Source of the DNA: Candidatus Melainabacteria bacterium
GTDB taxonomy: Bacteria > Cyanobacteriota > Vampirovibrionia > Obscuribacterales > Obscuribacteraceae
Direction: 5' to 3'
Length of the DNA: 40,914 bases
Assembly (NCBI GenBank): GCA_003175915.1
Contig: PSRH01000195.1
Span: forward strand, 1 to 40,914
In this document: piece after piece, positions 8,047 to 16,371 of the stretch
How positions within the stretch are numbered: the stretch's first letter is position 1
How the letters are laid out: every line of letters begins with the position of its first letter
Translations under genes and position numbers: made by a program
Notes under the pieces: generated by a model
What the model saw: only the letters and a program-made list of their open reading frames with translations
Databases searched by the model: none
Told to the model about the DNA's origin: nothing

Positions 8047-9050
8047 CGCCTCATGTATCGAGGCAAGGTTGCTTTAGCGCGGGCAGCGAAGTGGCGAGCA
8101 TCAGCAATTCTTGTAATGTATTGCCGACGGCTTTCCTGCATAACACTGAGGTAACCCCGCCAGAATTCTATATTGGCCAGATCTGAATGGGCCGATGAAG
8201 GCAAAAGGTTGCGAAGGGAGAATTGGGACAAGCGCAATGCTCCCCAGACGAGCCCATGCTCCCAGGCGAGACCGGCTCGTTCCCACAATCGCGGTGGTCT
8301 GGCAGCTTCGATCAAGGGCTCGAGGAAGGCGTGCACCATGCCTTGCGCGCGAGCAAGATTCTTGATGCTGGTAATGTTTGTGCGGGCATTGGCAATGTGG
8401 TGCTCTAAAACCAGATCATTTGTATAAAGCAACTTCCAACCGGCGAGAGTCAAAAACAAGGTCAGCTCCACGTCGCTACCTGGTCGACGTCCGGCAAAGC
8501 CTTCGGTTTCCGTAAAAATAAACCCGGTGTCTAGAATGTGTTGAACAGCCGCTTTCCGCAAAGTGAGCCCGGCGCTCCATAGCCATCCTTGTTCGCGGAA
8601 AACTTGCTCTCCGATAGCCAGTCTGAACTGCTGACGAGGAAACCATGGCGGTGGCTGCACGTCAAAGCTTGCCCTAGTGGCAACACCAAGGGCGGCAGCA
8701 TCAGGGTTACACTCCATGATCCCAAATACAGTCTCCACCCAATTAGCCGGCACCCAGTTATCGTCATCGACAAAACTTACGTAGGAATAGCGAGATGATT
8801 CAATGGCTTTCAGTCGTGCCTGACGAATGTTAGGTTGCGGTTCGGAGACTATTCTCAAATCAATTTTGTCAAACAGTTTCCAGAAGGTTTCAGCGACTCT
8901 AGCTGTTCCATCAGTTGAGCCGTTGTCAACGATAACAACTTCCCATGGTATTGCTGCACCGGCATTGGTGGCTAAATACTCGAGACATTTCTCTATGCGT
9001 GTGGAGCTGTTAAGCGTACATATTGCGCAACTTATTCCAGCCTTTGTCAC
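8043..9050 (-). CDS. Glycosyltransferase family 2
   Basis: 335 aa. The GT-A domain is clear: ISCAICTLNSSTRIEKCLEYL, VVIVDNGSTDGTARVA, and the DXD-type metal site SFVDDDNWVPANW (near residue 95). GRRPGSDVELTLFLTLAGW provides the later acidic pair. The C-terminal third is amphipathic and includes LSQFSLRNLLPSS. The start is a GTG with GGAAGG seven bases upstream. It lies 55 bp downstream of the repeat-domain gene at 9106-10917 and could be co-transcribed with it. Its 3' end meets the plus-strand glycosyltransferase at 8046. Confidence 0.92.
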   Translation of the reverse strand: MTKAGISCAICTLNSSTRIEKCLEYLATNAGAAIPWEVVIVDNGSTDGTARVAETFWKLFDKIDLRIVSEPQPNIRQARLKAIESSRYSYVSFVDDDNWVPANWVETVFGIMECNPDAAALGVATRASFDVQPPPWFPRQQFRLAIGEQVFREQGWLWSAGLTLRKAAVQHILDTGFIFTETEGFAGRRPGSDVELTLFLTLAGWKLLYTNDLVLEHHIANARTNITSIKNLARAQGMVHAFLEPLIEAARPPRLWERAGLAWEHGLVWGALRLSQFSLRNLLPSSAHSDLANIEFWRGYLSVMQESRRQYITRIADARHFAARAKATLPRYMRR

Positions 9051-9105
9051 TAAGCGACCTTCCCCGGTTACCGGCTATGGCAGGACGACGATCGACGCCG
9101 CGGCC

Positions 9106-10917
9106 TTATGCTTCATGTGAACTTCCTGATCGACTGGCACCTTTTAAGGGCAAGGCAATCTTGCGACTTAAATCGGCACTCACCGACAGCTGGCGAAGCA
9201 CTTTGCCGCCGTAAGAACTGCCGCTGGGAGGCTCGAACTCGAAGGTATAGATGCCGGCGGGCAAGGTTACCTGGCAAACGCCGTCCTCTCCCGTGTGCAT
9301 CAAACAGTCGGTAGGATCGCTTAAACCATTACCACCCTCACCGTTACTCTTCATTCCGAGAGCGGCATAGCGGCTGGAATGCAATTTGCAGCGAGCAATC
9401 TTGACGCCGTCTTCCCCGGTCACCTCAAAATGTAATTGGCACCATCCCTGCCAGGTGATCTCAAAATTCGTATCGTCTTTTCCTATAGTAACTCGCTTAG
9501 CATTGGCATAGTCTCGATGAATGACCAACCAGTAAGTGCCCGGACAAAGGAAAAAACAATAGTTGCCGTCGTGGTCCGTGGTACCACTACTTATTGCTCT
9601 ACGGCTGTTTACCTGGCCCGGTTTAAAATCGGATTCCATGAAAATAGAGACTTTAATGCCGGCGCGCGGGTTGCCGGATTCGTCTTTCACCCGGCCAAAA
9701 AGCGCCACTCCCTCCTCAAGTTTGAAGGTTGCATCCGTATCGCCTCGGACAGCAACTACGCTCGTAAATGGTGCTAAGCCGGTATATTCAATGCCATTGA
9801 TCGTTTTAGTTGCGGAGTCCTTCGGATGGGCTAAGACAATGACGTGGTAGTCACCACCGGGCAGACTCAGCTCAATTCGTCCGCCAGGATCAGACTTAGC
9901 TATAAATTCCCGCTCCTGCTCGAAAGCGAGGACGCGCACCAGTGCGTCCGCGAGAACCTTGTCGTTGCAGACGACTTGTCCCTTTAATCGATAACCGGAC
10001 GGCAGGACAAATCTTTGAAAGCAATTCTCCTTAACCTGTACGTTCTTCTGAATTAGTCCAAAGAGAAGGCTTTCCTTGGGTGGTTCGATCGAAATATCGT
10101 AGGGGCCAGGCTCTAAATACAGCTTGAAGTTGCCTCGCCCATCGCTCTTGCTCTCAGCCAGCAAGGGAAACTCGTTGACGAAAGGATGCTCCGCCGTCGC
10201 TGCCGGCACGACCGTGATAAGAGCGCCTTCTAGCGGCTGTGGTCCACCAACCACCTCACCATTGAATCCGACAAGAGGCGGCAACACCAAATCAAACTGC
10301 GCATCGCTTTCGACATCCACCACTCCTTGCTTGATGGCCAGGCTGGGGATCAGTTCATCCGCATCGATTTCCACGCCTGAGTTTTGAATAGCAAGGCAAG
10401 CTTCTTCTAAATAATCCTTAGCCTGGGAAAGATAGGCAATCTGAAATTTGCCTGGCGGAACAACCAGGCTGTATTCACCATTGATCGACACAGGCCCGGC
10501 GGTCAGATAGAGAGCCGGTTCGATGCAAACTGCGATTACGGCACCACCTCTTAACGGTCTGCCATCACTGCGAAAAGCTTTGCCTGACAGAAGCAAACCC
10601 GTGTTGAGATTGACGATAGAAGAGTTATTCGCCACCAAAACAGGTATTTCTTTCACTGCATGTTTTAAGAAGCGGGTAGACTCATCAGGAATTGCTTCCA
10701 GACGATAAGTGCCAGGGCGGACCGCAAAGGCGAACTCGCCCTTTGCATTTGTCTTAAGTTGCCCGACAGGATTGGCGTTTCTGCCTGCGACACTTAAGTG
10801 TGGCAGCTCATTAGTTTCGTCAAAGGCATCGAAGATCGATACGCTTACGCCAGCCACGGGCAGTCCGTGGTGCCGAACGACTCCAGACAAGCGGTATGAA
10901 ACTTCGCCAGTTGTCAT
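9106..10917 (-). CDS. Protein of six tandem carboxypeptidase-regulatory-like (CarboxypepD_reg) domains
   Basis: 603 aa. It consists of repeated beta-sandwich units, each beginning with a short 'G-x-V' strand and a 'G-x-P-x-x-G' turn: YRLSGVVRHHGLPVAGVSV, LLLSGKAFRSDGRPLRGG, GFNGEVVGGPQPLEGA, YRLKGQVVCNDKVLADA, ALFGRVKDESGNPRAGI and QLHFEVTGEDGVKIARC. Each ends in a 'PPGKF/PGTY/PAGIY' strand. This is the CarboxypepD_reg/transthyretin-like fold, usually found in extracellular or periplasmic proteins that bind carbohydrate or act as structural spacers. I see no signal peptide, membrane segment, LPXTG or catalytic domain at either end, which is unusual. The role is unknown. The position, between folC and a glycosyltransferase on the same strand, is compatible with a surface-glycan function but does not show it. 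Confidence 0.85.
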   Translation of the reverse strand: MTTGEVSYRLSGVVRHHGLPVAGVSVSIFDAFDETNELPHLSVAGRNANPVGQLKTNAKGEFAFAVRPGTYRLEAIPDESTRFLKHAVKEIPVLVANNSSIVNLNTGLLLSGKAFRSDGRPLRGGAVIAVCIEPALYLTAGPVSINGEYSLVVPPGKFQIAYLSQAKDYLEEACLAIQNSGVEIDADELIPSLAIKQGVVDVESDAQFDLVLPPLVGFNGEVVGGPQPLEGALITVVPAATAEHPFVNEFPLLAESKSDGRGNFKLYLEPGPYDISIEPPKESLLFGLIQKNVQVKENCFQRFVLPSGYRLKGQVVCNDKVLADALVRVLAFEQEREFIAKSDPGGRIELSLPGGDYHVIVLAHPKDSATKTINGIEYTGLAPFTSVVAVRGDTDATFKLEEGVALFGRVKDESGNPRAGIKVSIFMESDFKPGQVNSRRAISSGTTDHDGNYCFFLCPGTYWLVIHRDYANAKRVTIGKDDTNFEITWQGWCQLHFEVTGEDGVKIARCKLHSSRYAALGMKSNGEGGNGLSDPTDCLMHTGEDGVCQVTLPAGIYTFEFEPPSGSSYGGKVLRQLSVSADLSRKIALPLKGASRSGSSHEA

Positions 10918-10995
10918 TTACATCCCCTTTAGATCAAATCTGACAACGACTGTGATTTTAACCGCTTTAGCCGAAACGGCCACACTGACTCGCCT

Positions 10996-12324
10996 TCAAA
11001 TTTGCTTCAGCCCGTCTTCCACGGTCTGCCAGCCCAACTTCGTCACCACCGCCTTGACCGTGGCAAAAGAGCCGGTAACGACGATTTGCTGCGAGCCTTG
11101 GCGCCTTTTTTCCGCTTCCTCAAAGGCCTCGGCGATCGTATCGTGGATGCTGGCCCTGGCGCCCAGGCGTTCGGCGCATTTGGCCAGGGCGGCTTTCGGA
11201 TAGCTGGCTCGGGGGAAATCGGCCTGGCTGGCGTAAACAATGTCGCCCGGCCTAAGCAAGGACTCGAGCATGGCAGCACCGTCTTTGTTGGCATAGCAAG
11301 CAAAGACAAAATGCATTTTCTCTTGAGGAAATGTTTGATCGAGGCTCGATCGTAGTGCTTTTGCTCCGGCGAGATTGTGAGCTCCTTCCAGAATCACACC
11401 TTGCCGTGGCAAGATCTGAAAGCGAGCCGGCCAATAAACATCTTTCAAACCCTCCCGAATTGCTGGCAATGAGAGGGTGCCACCATAGCTTCTATCTTTT
11501 AAGAAGTGGGCGCTCTTTAGCATCTCGATAGCGACGGTGACGTTGTCACGCTGGTAAGACCCCCTCATCCGGTTGTCGCCGGTGCCCAACAATATTTCCG
11601 CGCAGGATATGCTCGAGTGATCGTCGACCTGAATTTCTCCTGCTGAGGATTTGTGACAATCAACACAGGGTGCGTTTAGTTCTTTCGCCCTCGCTTGAAT
11701 TATGGCAAGAGCTGGTGGTTCGGCTGAAGTAACAACGGGCGTTTTCGCCTTGATGATGCCTGCTTTCTCAAAGGCAATTTCTTCGATTGTCTCTCCTAGA
11801 ATCTGCATATGATCAAGAGAAACGTTGGTAATGCCTGTTGCCATCGGTTCGGCAATGACGTTGGTGGCATCGAAGCGCCCCCCCAATCCGACCTCATAAA
11901 CTGCTACATCAACATTCTCCTCGGCAAAGAAGATGAATGCCAGGGCTGTGAGAAATTCGAACCAGGTTAAAGGTCCGATGGCAGGATTATTTTTCCCGAA
12001 CTTTTCAGACGCTTCCCTCAATGCTGTGGCGCGGCGGGCAAATTCACTATCGCTTATTGGCTTTCCATCAATATGAAAACGTTCATTCCAGCGAAGCAGA
12101 TGGGGGCCGGTAAAGCGTGCCACCTTTAAATTTCCCTTTCGAAGTATGCTGTCCAGCATGGCAACTGTCGAACCCTTGCCATTCGTCCCCCCGATGTGAA
12201 GTGCCTTGATGGCATTCTGCGGTGAGCCAATCTCGCTTAGGAATGCCTCTATGCGCCGCAAGCTTGGCCGCTCCAGGGTTGGGGACAGGCTTTCAATGTA
12301 AGCGACGGTTTCTTGATAATTCAT
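10996..12324 (-). CDS. folC: Bifunctional folylpolyglutamate synthase / dihydrofolate synthase
   Basis: 442 aa, normal FolC length. ATP-dependent addition of glutamate to dihydropteroate and to tetrahydrofolates, in the cytoplasm. Visible: the P-loop GGTNGKGST (residues 45-53), GPHLLRWNERFHIDGK, the VYEVGLGGRFDATN motif, ITNVSLDHMQILGETIEEIAFEKAGIIK (with the carbamylated-lysine position), and the Mur-ligase C-terminal motif as EGAHNLAGA (most FolC have DGAHNP). The gene is divergent from the Nudix gene with only 42 bp between starts, so both promoters are very close. The ATG at 12324 gives the expected N-terminus. Confidence 0.95.
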   Translation of the reverse strand: MNYQETVAYIESLSPTLERPSLRRIEAFLSEIGSPQNAIKALHIGGTNGKGSTVAMLDSILRKGNLKVARFTGPHLLRWNERFHIDGKPISDSEFARRATALREASEKFGKNNPAIGPLTWFEFLTALAFIFFAEENVDVAVYEVGLGGRFDATNVIAEPMATGITNVSLDHMQILGETIEEIAFEKAGIIKAKTPVVTSAEPPALAIIQARAKELNAPCVDCHKSSAGEIQVDDHSSISCAEILLGTGDNRMRGSYQRDNVTVAIEMLKSAHFLKDRSYGGTLSLPAIREGLKDVYWPARFQILPRQGVILEGAHNLAGAKALRSSLDQTFPQEKMHFVFACYANKDGAAMLESLLRPGDIVYASQADFPRASYPKAALAKCAERLGARASIHDTIAEAFEEAEKRRQGSQQIVVTGSFATVKAVVTKLGWQTVEDGLKQI

Positions 12325-12366
12325 AAGCTGTTAAAATCTCGTCGATCAATCAAAGAGGAGTTAGCA

Positions 12367-12906
12367 TTGGCGCTCTTTACCAAGAAGCACAAGATCTCCA
12401 GCCGACGCATTCATGAAGGTAGCATAATCAATCTGAGGATCGATCAGCTTCGCTTAGAAGATGGCAACACAACTACTCGAGAAGTAATAGAACATCCAGG
12501 CGGTGTTGTCGTCATCTGTCAGCCCAAACCTGATCAAGTCGTTCTGATTAAGCAATACCGTTACTCCCTGGATCGCGAACTGATTGAGTTGCCGGCCGGT
12601 CGCATAGACAACGGCGAAGAACCAATAGAGGCAGCCAAGCGAGAACTTATAGAAGAAACCGGCTACCAGGCGAAAAAATGGCAGTCCAAGGGCGTATTCG
12701 CAACCGCTCCTGGATTTTGTAACGAACTCCTCCACCTTTTTCTGGCTAGCGACGTTGCCGTTGTTGAGAGACAATTAGATGACGATGAAGAAATAGAAGT
12801 AATCACTCTACCTATCAAGCAAGCTTGGGCGCTAGCAACCTCAGGCGAGATGATCGACACAAAAACAATTGCCGCCCTGGCTTTAATCCTGCAAGAGCAA
12901 GCCTGA
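12367..12906 (+). CDS. Nudix hydrolase, ADP-ribose pyrophosphatase type
   Basis: 179 aa. The full Nudix box is present: G-RIDNG-E-EPIEAAK-REL-I-EE-T-G-Y fits GX5EX7REUXEEXGU exactly. Upstream VVVICQPKPDQVVLIKQYRY and RELIELPAGRID, and downstream TAPGFCNELLHLFLA, are hallmarks of the ADP-sugar pyrophosphatase subgroup (NudF-like), which hydrolyses ADP-ribose to AMP and ribose-5-phosphate with Mg2+. I chose the TTG at 12367 because AGAGGAG ends six bases before it. Upstream in-frame codons (to 12313) lack a ribosome-binding site and would overlap the folC start. Confidence 0.9.
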   Translation: MALFTKKHKISSRRIHEGSIINLRIDQLRLEDGNTTTREVIEHPGGVVVICQPKPDQVVLIKQYRYSLDRELIELPAGRIDNGEEPIEAAKRELIEETGYQAKKWQSKGVFATAPGFCNELLHLFLASDVAVVERQLDDDEEIEVITLPIKQAWALATSGEMIDTKTIAALALILQEQA

Positions 12907-12925
12907 GGTGGGGGCTCTTCAGCAA

Positions 12926-12955
12926 TTGAGAAATTGATTCGGCTAATGATATGAT
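12926..12955 (+). promoter_or_regulatory. Sigma-70-type promoter of the small membrane protein gene
   Basis: TTGAGA (12926-12931), an 18-base spacer, and TATGAT (12950-12955). Each box matches the consensus at five of six positions. Transcription would start near 12962, about 30 bases before the ATG at 12993. Confidence 0.5.
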
Positions 12956-12992
12956 CCTATGCCTGGAAATTCTCTAAGGTTTGGAAAGAACT

Positions 12993-13241
12993 ATGGCCAA
13001 GCAAAAACCGGTTCAAAGCGGAATGGGATTGCCAACGGCAGCTCTGCTCCTTATGGCATTTTTGGGAGCCATAGTGGTCGGCAGCAGTTTCGCAGTCATC
13101 AAGTACTGGCCACTGCCAGTTAGCATCACGCCTTACATGGGCTTCAGTGGCGGCTTCTGGTGGGGATTAGTTGTCGGCGCCATCTCCGGTCTGGTCCTGG
13201 GCTTTCTTGTCGACGACCATAATCTTGTCAAACCGAAATAG
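12993..13241 (+). CDS. Small membrane protein with two predicted helices
   Basis: 82 aa. After a short basic N-terminus (MAKQKPVQSG) come a hydrophobic helix at about residues 16-36 (AALLLMAFLGAIVVGSSF) and a second at about 52-73 (GGFWWGLVVGAISGLVLGFL), then a short tail ending DDHNLVKPK. The Gly/Trp-rich second helix is typical of small hairpin membrane proteins. I recognise no family and give no function. Both ends of the hairpin would face the same side of the membrane. The start is the ATG with GGAAAG a few bases upstream. An earlier in-frame TTG (12981) overlaps that site. Confidence 0.65.
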   Translation: MAKQKPVQSGMGLPTAALLLMAFLGAIVVGSSFAVIKYWPLPVSITPYMGFSGGFWWGLVVGAISGLVLGFLVDDHNLVKPK

Positions 13242-13285
13242 GGCCGGACGCGCCGGTTGTAATTTGCTTCCTCGTGATCGGCATC

Positions 13286-13353
13286 GAAGGTCCTGCCTTC
13301 GTGGGGGCGGCTTCAGCCGCCCGTATCCCGAAACAGCGGGACGCTAAAGCGTC
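13286..13353. repeat. Cluster of short palindromes (REP-like element)
   Basis: Inverted repeats follow one another in the gap between two convergent genes: GAAGG/CCTTC (13286-13300), GGGCGGCT/AGCCGCCC (13305-13322), TCCCG/CGGGA (13326-13341) and GACGCT/AGCGTC (13340-13353). The composition is clearly more GC-rich than the flanks. This is the look of dispersed REP/BIME-type intergenic repeats. Other copies are not visible in this window. Confidence 0.5.
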
Positions 13354-13380
13354 GCCTACACGCGGATCTCGATTAACAAT

Positions 13381-13400
13381 TGATACCGTATTCGGTATCA
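13381..13400 (-). terminator. Hairpin at the stop codon of the SpoU methyltransferase gene
   Basis: TGATACCG/CGGTATCA, a perfect 8-bp stem with a 4-base loop, starts at the TGA stop of the minus-strand gene. It is followed on that strand by ATTGTTAATC, which is only moderately T-rich, so termination is plausible but not certain. Confidence 0.4.
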
Positions 13401-14069
13401 CAAGAATAACTCCAAAAGATAGGCGGCGATACCGAAGGCAACGCTGACGTTGAGCGATTCTTTGCATCCTTTCATGGGCAGGTGACAAACCTGGTCGCAG
13501 TGAGCCAGCACTTCCGGAGAGACACCGGTAATTTCGTTGCCAACAACAAAGCAGAGCGGTTTGCTAATCGTTCCTTCAGCAAGTAAGTCGGGCAGCGGCC
13601 TGGACTTATCCGTCTTTTCCAGAGCCAAAACAGTCACCCCTCTGCGCTTAAGAGAGATGATAATATCCAAAGGATGGGCGAAATATTCCCAGGTAACACT
13701 ATTTTCCGCTCCCAGACTAGTTTTGGCGATTTCTTTCCGGGGTGGACAGCCGGTTATACCGCAGAGGTAGAGCTGAGAAATGCCGGCAGCGTCCGCGGTA
13801 CGAAAAATTGAGCCGACATTCATGAGGCTGCGAATATCTTCAATGATGGCACTCAAAGGACCTATGGGCTCGACAGTATCGGGAGCGAAGTGAACCTGCC
13901 CATGCTTTTGCCGAACGATCACATTGGCCAGCAATTTTCGCCAGATTTTGGAAGACCTGAGCGTACCCAGGCGACCACAGTGAGTACACTTTGCCACTCT
14001 TGCCGACGGATCATTCCGGTCGGTGCGGTAGATTAAGCGGCAGTCGGGATAGGGACAAAGGGCAAGCAT
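13398..14069 (-). CDS. SpoU/TrmH-family RNA 2'-O-methyltransferase with N-terminal zinc ribbon
   Basis: 223 aa. The SPOUT domain (about residues 70-223) has the three motifs of the SpoU family: NVGSIFRTADA (motif 1, 84-94), VVGNEITGVSPE (motif 2, 176-186) and LPMKGCKESLNVSVAFGIAAY (motif 3), which form the knotted S-adenosylmethionine site and catalytic Arg. Family members methylate the 2'-OH of tRNA or rRNA; the target here cannot be assigned. The N-terminal 45 residues form a likely zinc ribbon with Cys5, Cys10, Cys28 and Cys31 (CPYPDC and CTHC), which is not part of the standard TrmH or RlmB architecture and may help bind RNA. It is convergent with the small membrane protein gene. Confidence 0.88.
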   Translation of the reverse strand: MLALCPYPDCRLIYRTDRNDPSARVAKCTHCGRLGTLRSSKIWRKLLANVIVRQKHGQVHFAPDTVEPIGPLSAIIEDIRSLMNVGSIFRTADAAGISQLYLCGITGCPPRKEIAKTSLGAENSVTWEYFAHPLDIIISLKRRGVTVLALEKTDKSRPLPDLLAEGTISKPLCFVVGNEITGVSPEVLAHCDQVCHLPMKGCKESLNVSVAFGIAAYLLELFL

Positions 14070-14256
14070 GAGGTGGTCGATTGGTTCGGCTCTATAAAAG
14101 AATCATTGTCTGGGAATATCGGATCAATCGGCAGGCGGACTAGTGAAATACATAGGATAAAATTGCTTAGATTTCTTCCACTACTTTAGTGATTTTTCTC
14201 AGGCTCGGGAAGAAACTAATCAATACCTTTTGGATCAACTGCCCTTTCAAATCAAA

Positions 14257-16044
14257 ATGCAAACTGAATCAAAACGAATAGAAGGAAGCCAGGCTGCTCC
14301 AGCGCGCCTCAGAGCCGGGAAAGAAATTGTCAAGAAACCGGGCCTGGCGCCCAATTTAAGCACGTATGAACAAGTCTACCGAAGCTTCGATTGGCAAGAA
14401 GCCAAAAAGGAAATAGATTACTTGAGCGGCGGCAAGCTGAACGCCGCCTACAATGCGCTTGATCGACAACTTACCAACGGACGCCGCAATAAGGTGGCGC
14501 TCTATGCCGTAGATGCGCATGAACACTTAAGAAAATATACCTTCCAGGAATTGGCCGATATGACCAATCGACTGGGCAATGCTTTGAGAAGCCTGGGCGT
14601 CAATCGGGGAGATCGCGTCTTTGTCTACTTGCCGCGCATACCAGAACTCTATGCCGCCACCCTGGCGATTGCCAAGCTGGGCGCCGTAGTGGGACCACTA
14701 TTTTCCGCTTTCGGTCCAGACGCACTCAGGGACAGGCTGCTTGACAGCGAGGCAAAGATTGTCATTACGGACCGCTCCCTGAAATCCAAGATCGATGAAG
14801 TGCGGCAGCAGCTACCCGATCTTGAACATGTGATCATAGTCGGCGCCGATCCCCAGGCGCTCCGTCAGGGAGAAATAAGCTACGAAAAGCTTGTCGAGCA
14901 GGCCTCCGACATTCTCGAGTGCCAGGCGATGGATCCGGAAGAACCTTTGTATATGCTCTATACCTCGGGTACTACCGGCAAACCAAAGGGTGTCGTCCAT
15001 GTCCACAATGACATTATTGGCCAACACATGACATCAAAATGGGTGCTTGATCTGAAAGAAGACGACATCTATTGGTGCACGGCCGATCCCGGTTGGGTGA
15101 CTGGCACCGTATATAGTATCTTCGGTCCATGGTCCAATGGTGCCTCCGTAGTTGCCTATGAAGGTCGCTTCGAAGCGAGCAACTGGTATCATCTCATTCA
15201 GAGACTGAAGATAACGGTTTGGTATACGGCGCCCACAGCTTTGAGAATGCTGATGAAAGCCGGCGATCAAATGGTTTATAAGCACAACCTCGACAGCCTC
15301 CGCCACATTCTCAGTGTCGGTGAACCGCTCAATCCCGAGGTTGTCCGCTGGGGCATGAAAGTATTCGGACTACCGATTCACGATAACTGGTGGCAAACCG
15401 AAACGGGAATGCAGCTAATCGCCAATCTCCCTTGTTTAGCGGTGAAACCGGGATCAATGGGCAAACCTCTGCCCGGTGTCCAGGCAGCCATCGTCAACGA
15501 TGAAGGGGTAGAAGTACAGACCGGACAACTGGGCAGACTGGCGATCAAACCTGGTTGGCCGTCCATGCTCAGGGCAATCTGGCGCAACGAGGAGAAATTT
15601 CAGGAATACTTCCGGATTCCAGGCTGGTACACCACCGGTGACAACGCCTGGAAAGACGAGGATGGTTACTTCTGGTTTGTCGGGCGAGCCGACGACGTGA
15701 TCAATACCGGCGGACACCGCGTCGGACCGTTCGAGGTGGAGTCGGCGCTGGTAGAGCACCCGGCTGTCGCCGAGGCAGGCGTGATCGGCAAACCGGATCC
15801 GGAACGCGGTGAGATTATCAAAGCCTTCGTTATTCTCAATAATGGCTTCACCTCTTCTCAATCGCTGATTGAGGAGCTGCAAGAGTTCACCAAAATGAAA
15901 CTGGCCCTGCACGCCTATCCTAGAGAAATCGAAATAAAAGAGACCCTCCCTAAGACGCGCTCAGGCAAAATCATGCGCCGTCTTCTCAAAGCCTGGGAGC
16001 TTGGCCTGCCGACTGGAGACACCTCTTCGCTGGAAGATGATTAG
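14257..16044 (+). CDS. acsA: Acetyl-CoA synthetase (AMP-forming), AcsA type
   Basis: About 595 aa. Makes acetyl-CoA from acetate, ATP and CoA through acetyl-AMP, in the cytoplasm. ANL-superfamily motifs in order: YTSGTTGKPKGVVH (A3 P-loop), NWWQTETGM (A5), YTTGDNAWKDEDGYFWFVGRADDVI (A7) with TGGHRVGPFEVE (A8), and PKTRSGKIMRR (A10) with the catalytic Lys that is the usual target of acetylation control. The N-terminus (TYEQVYRSFDWQEAKKEIDYL, GKLNAAYNALDR) matches the Bacillus AcsA type rather than the longer Acs enzymes. No clear ribosome-binding site decides between the ATG at 14257 and an in-frame TTG at 14230. Acetate use is implied. Confidence 0.93.
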   Translation: MQTESKRIEGSQAAPARLRAGKEIVKKPGLAPNLSTYEQVYRSFDWQEAKKEIDYLSGGKLNAAYNALDRQLTNGRRNKVALYAVDAHEHLRKYTFQELADMTNRLGNALRSLGVNRGDRVFVYLPRIPELYAATLAIAKLGAVVGPLFSAFGPDALRDRLLDSEAKIVITDRSLKSKIDEVRQQLPDLEHVIIVGADPQALRQGEISYEKLVEQASDILECQAMDPEEPLYMLYTSGTTGKPKGVVHVHNDIIGQHMTSKWVLDLKEDDIYWCTADPGWVTGTVYSIFGPWSNGASVVAYEGRFEASNWYHLIQRLKITVWYTAPTALRMLMKAGDQMVYKHNLDSLRHILSVGEPLNPEVVRWGMKVFGLPIHDNWWQTETGMQLIANLPCLAVKPGSMGKPLPGVQAAIVNDEGVEVQTGQLGRLAIKPGWPSMLRAIWRNEEKFQEYFRIPGWYTTGDNAWKDEDGYFWFVGRADDVINTGGHRVGPFEVESALVEHPAVAEAGVIGKPDPERGEIIKAFVILNNGFTSSQSLIEELQEFTKMKLALHAYPREIEIKETLPKTRSGKIMRRLLKAWELGLPTGDTSSLEDD

Positions 16045-16371
16045 TTAGGTAGCTGACAGTTCCCCTTCCAATAGAGGCGACACCCTCATGGGCAGCGTTT
16101 GGCAATGGGCGAGGGCGCCTTCTACTTTTGCCAATTGGCAACGAGCTTCTGGCATTTTTTATTATGGAGCTCAAGCTCAGCCCAGCTTGGCATCCGAGAA
16201 CTCTCGAGAAGCGGCTGTCTGACGGAAACGGCAAAATTTAATCAATCTCTCTTCAAGGCGGGTGGACAGACGAAGATATTGGTGATAATTCTGTAATCAG
16301 GTTACTAAGATCTCGTTAATGTATTTTCTGACCACGTCTATTCAGTAGAGCGTGCGCAGATTGGTATTGGC
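16045..16371. other. Intergenic region of 327 bp, promoter of the VWA gene presumed
   Basis: Follows acsA and precedes the TadG-like gene. A TCTCGAGA palindrome with a GAGA/TCTC flank lies near 16197-16213. Otherwise I see no RNA gene, terminator-like hairpin with a U-tract or convincing promoter. A plus-strand frame at 16099-16296 shows no coding character. Confidence 0.45.

Noticed and set aside
11043..11309. Second minus-strand frame within folC
   Set aside because: Pro/Ser/Arg-rich out-of-frame product of a well-supported gene.
16099..16296. 65-codon plus-strand frame between acsA and the VWA gene
   Set aside because: No ribosome-binding site, odd composition (Phe/Ser/Leu-rich without pattern) and no recognisable domain.
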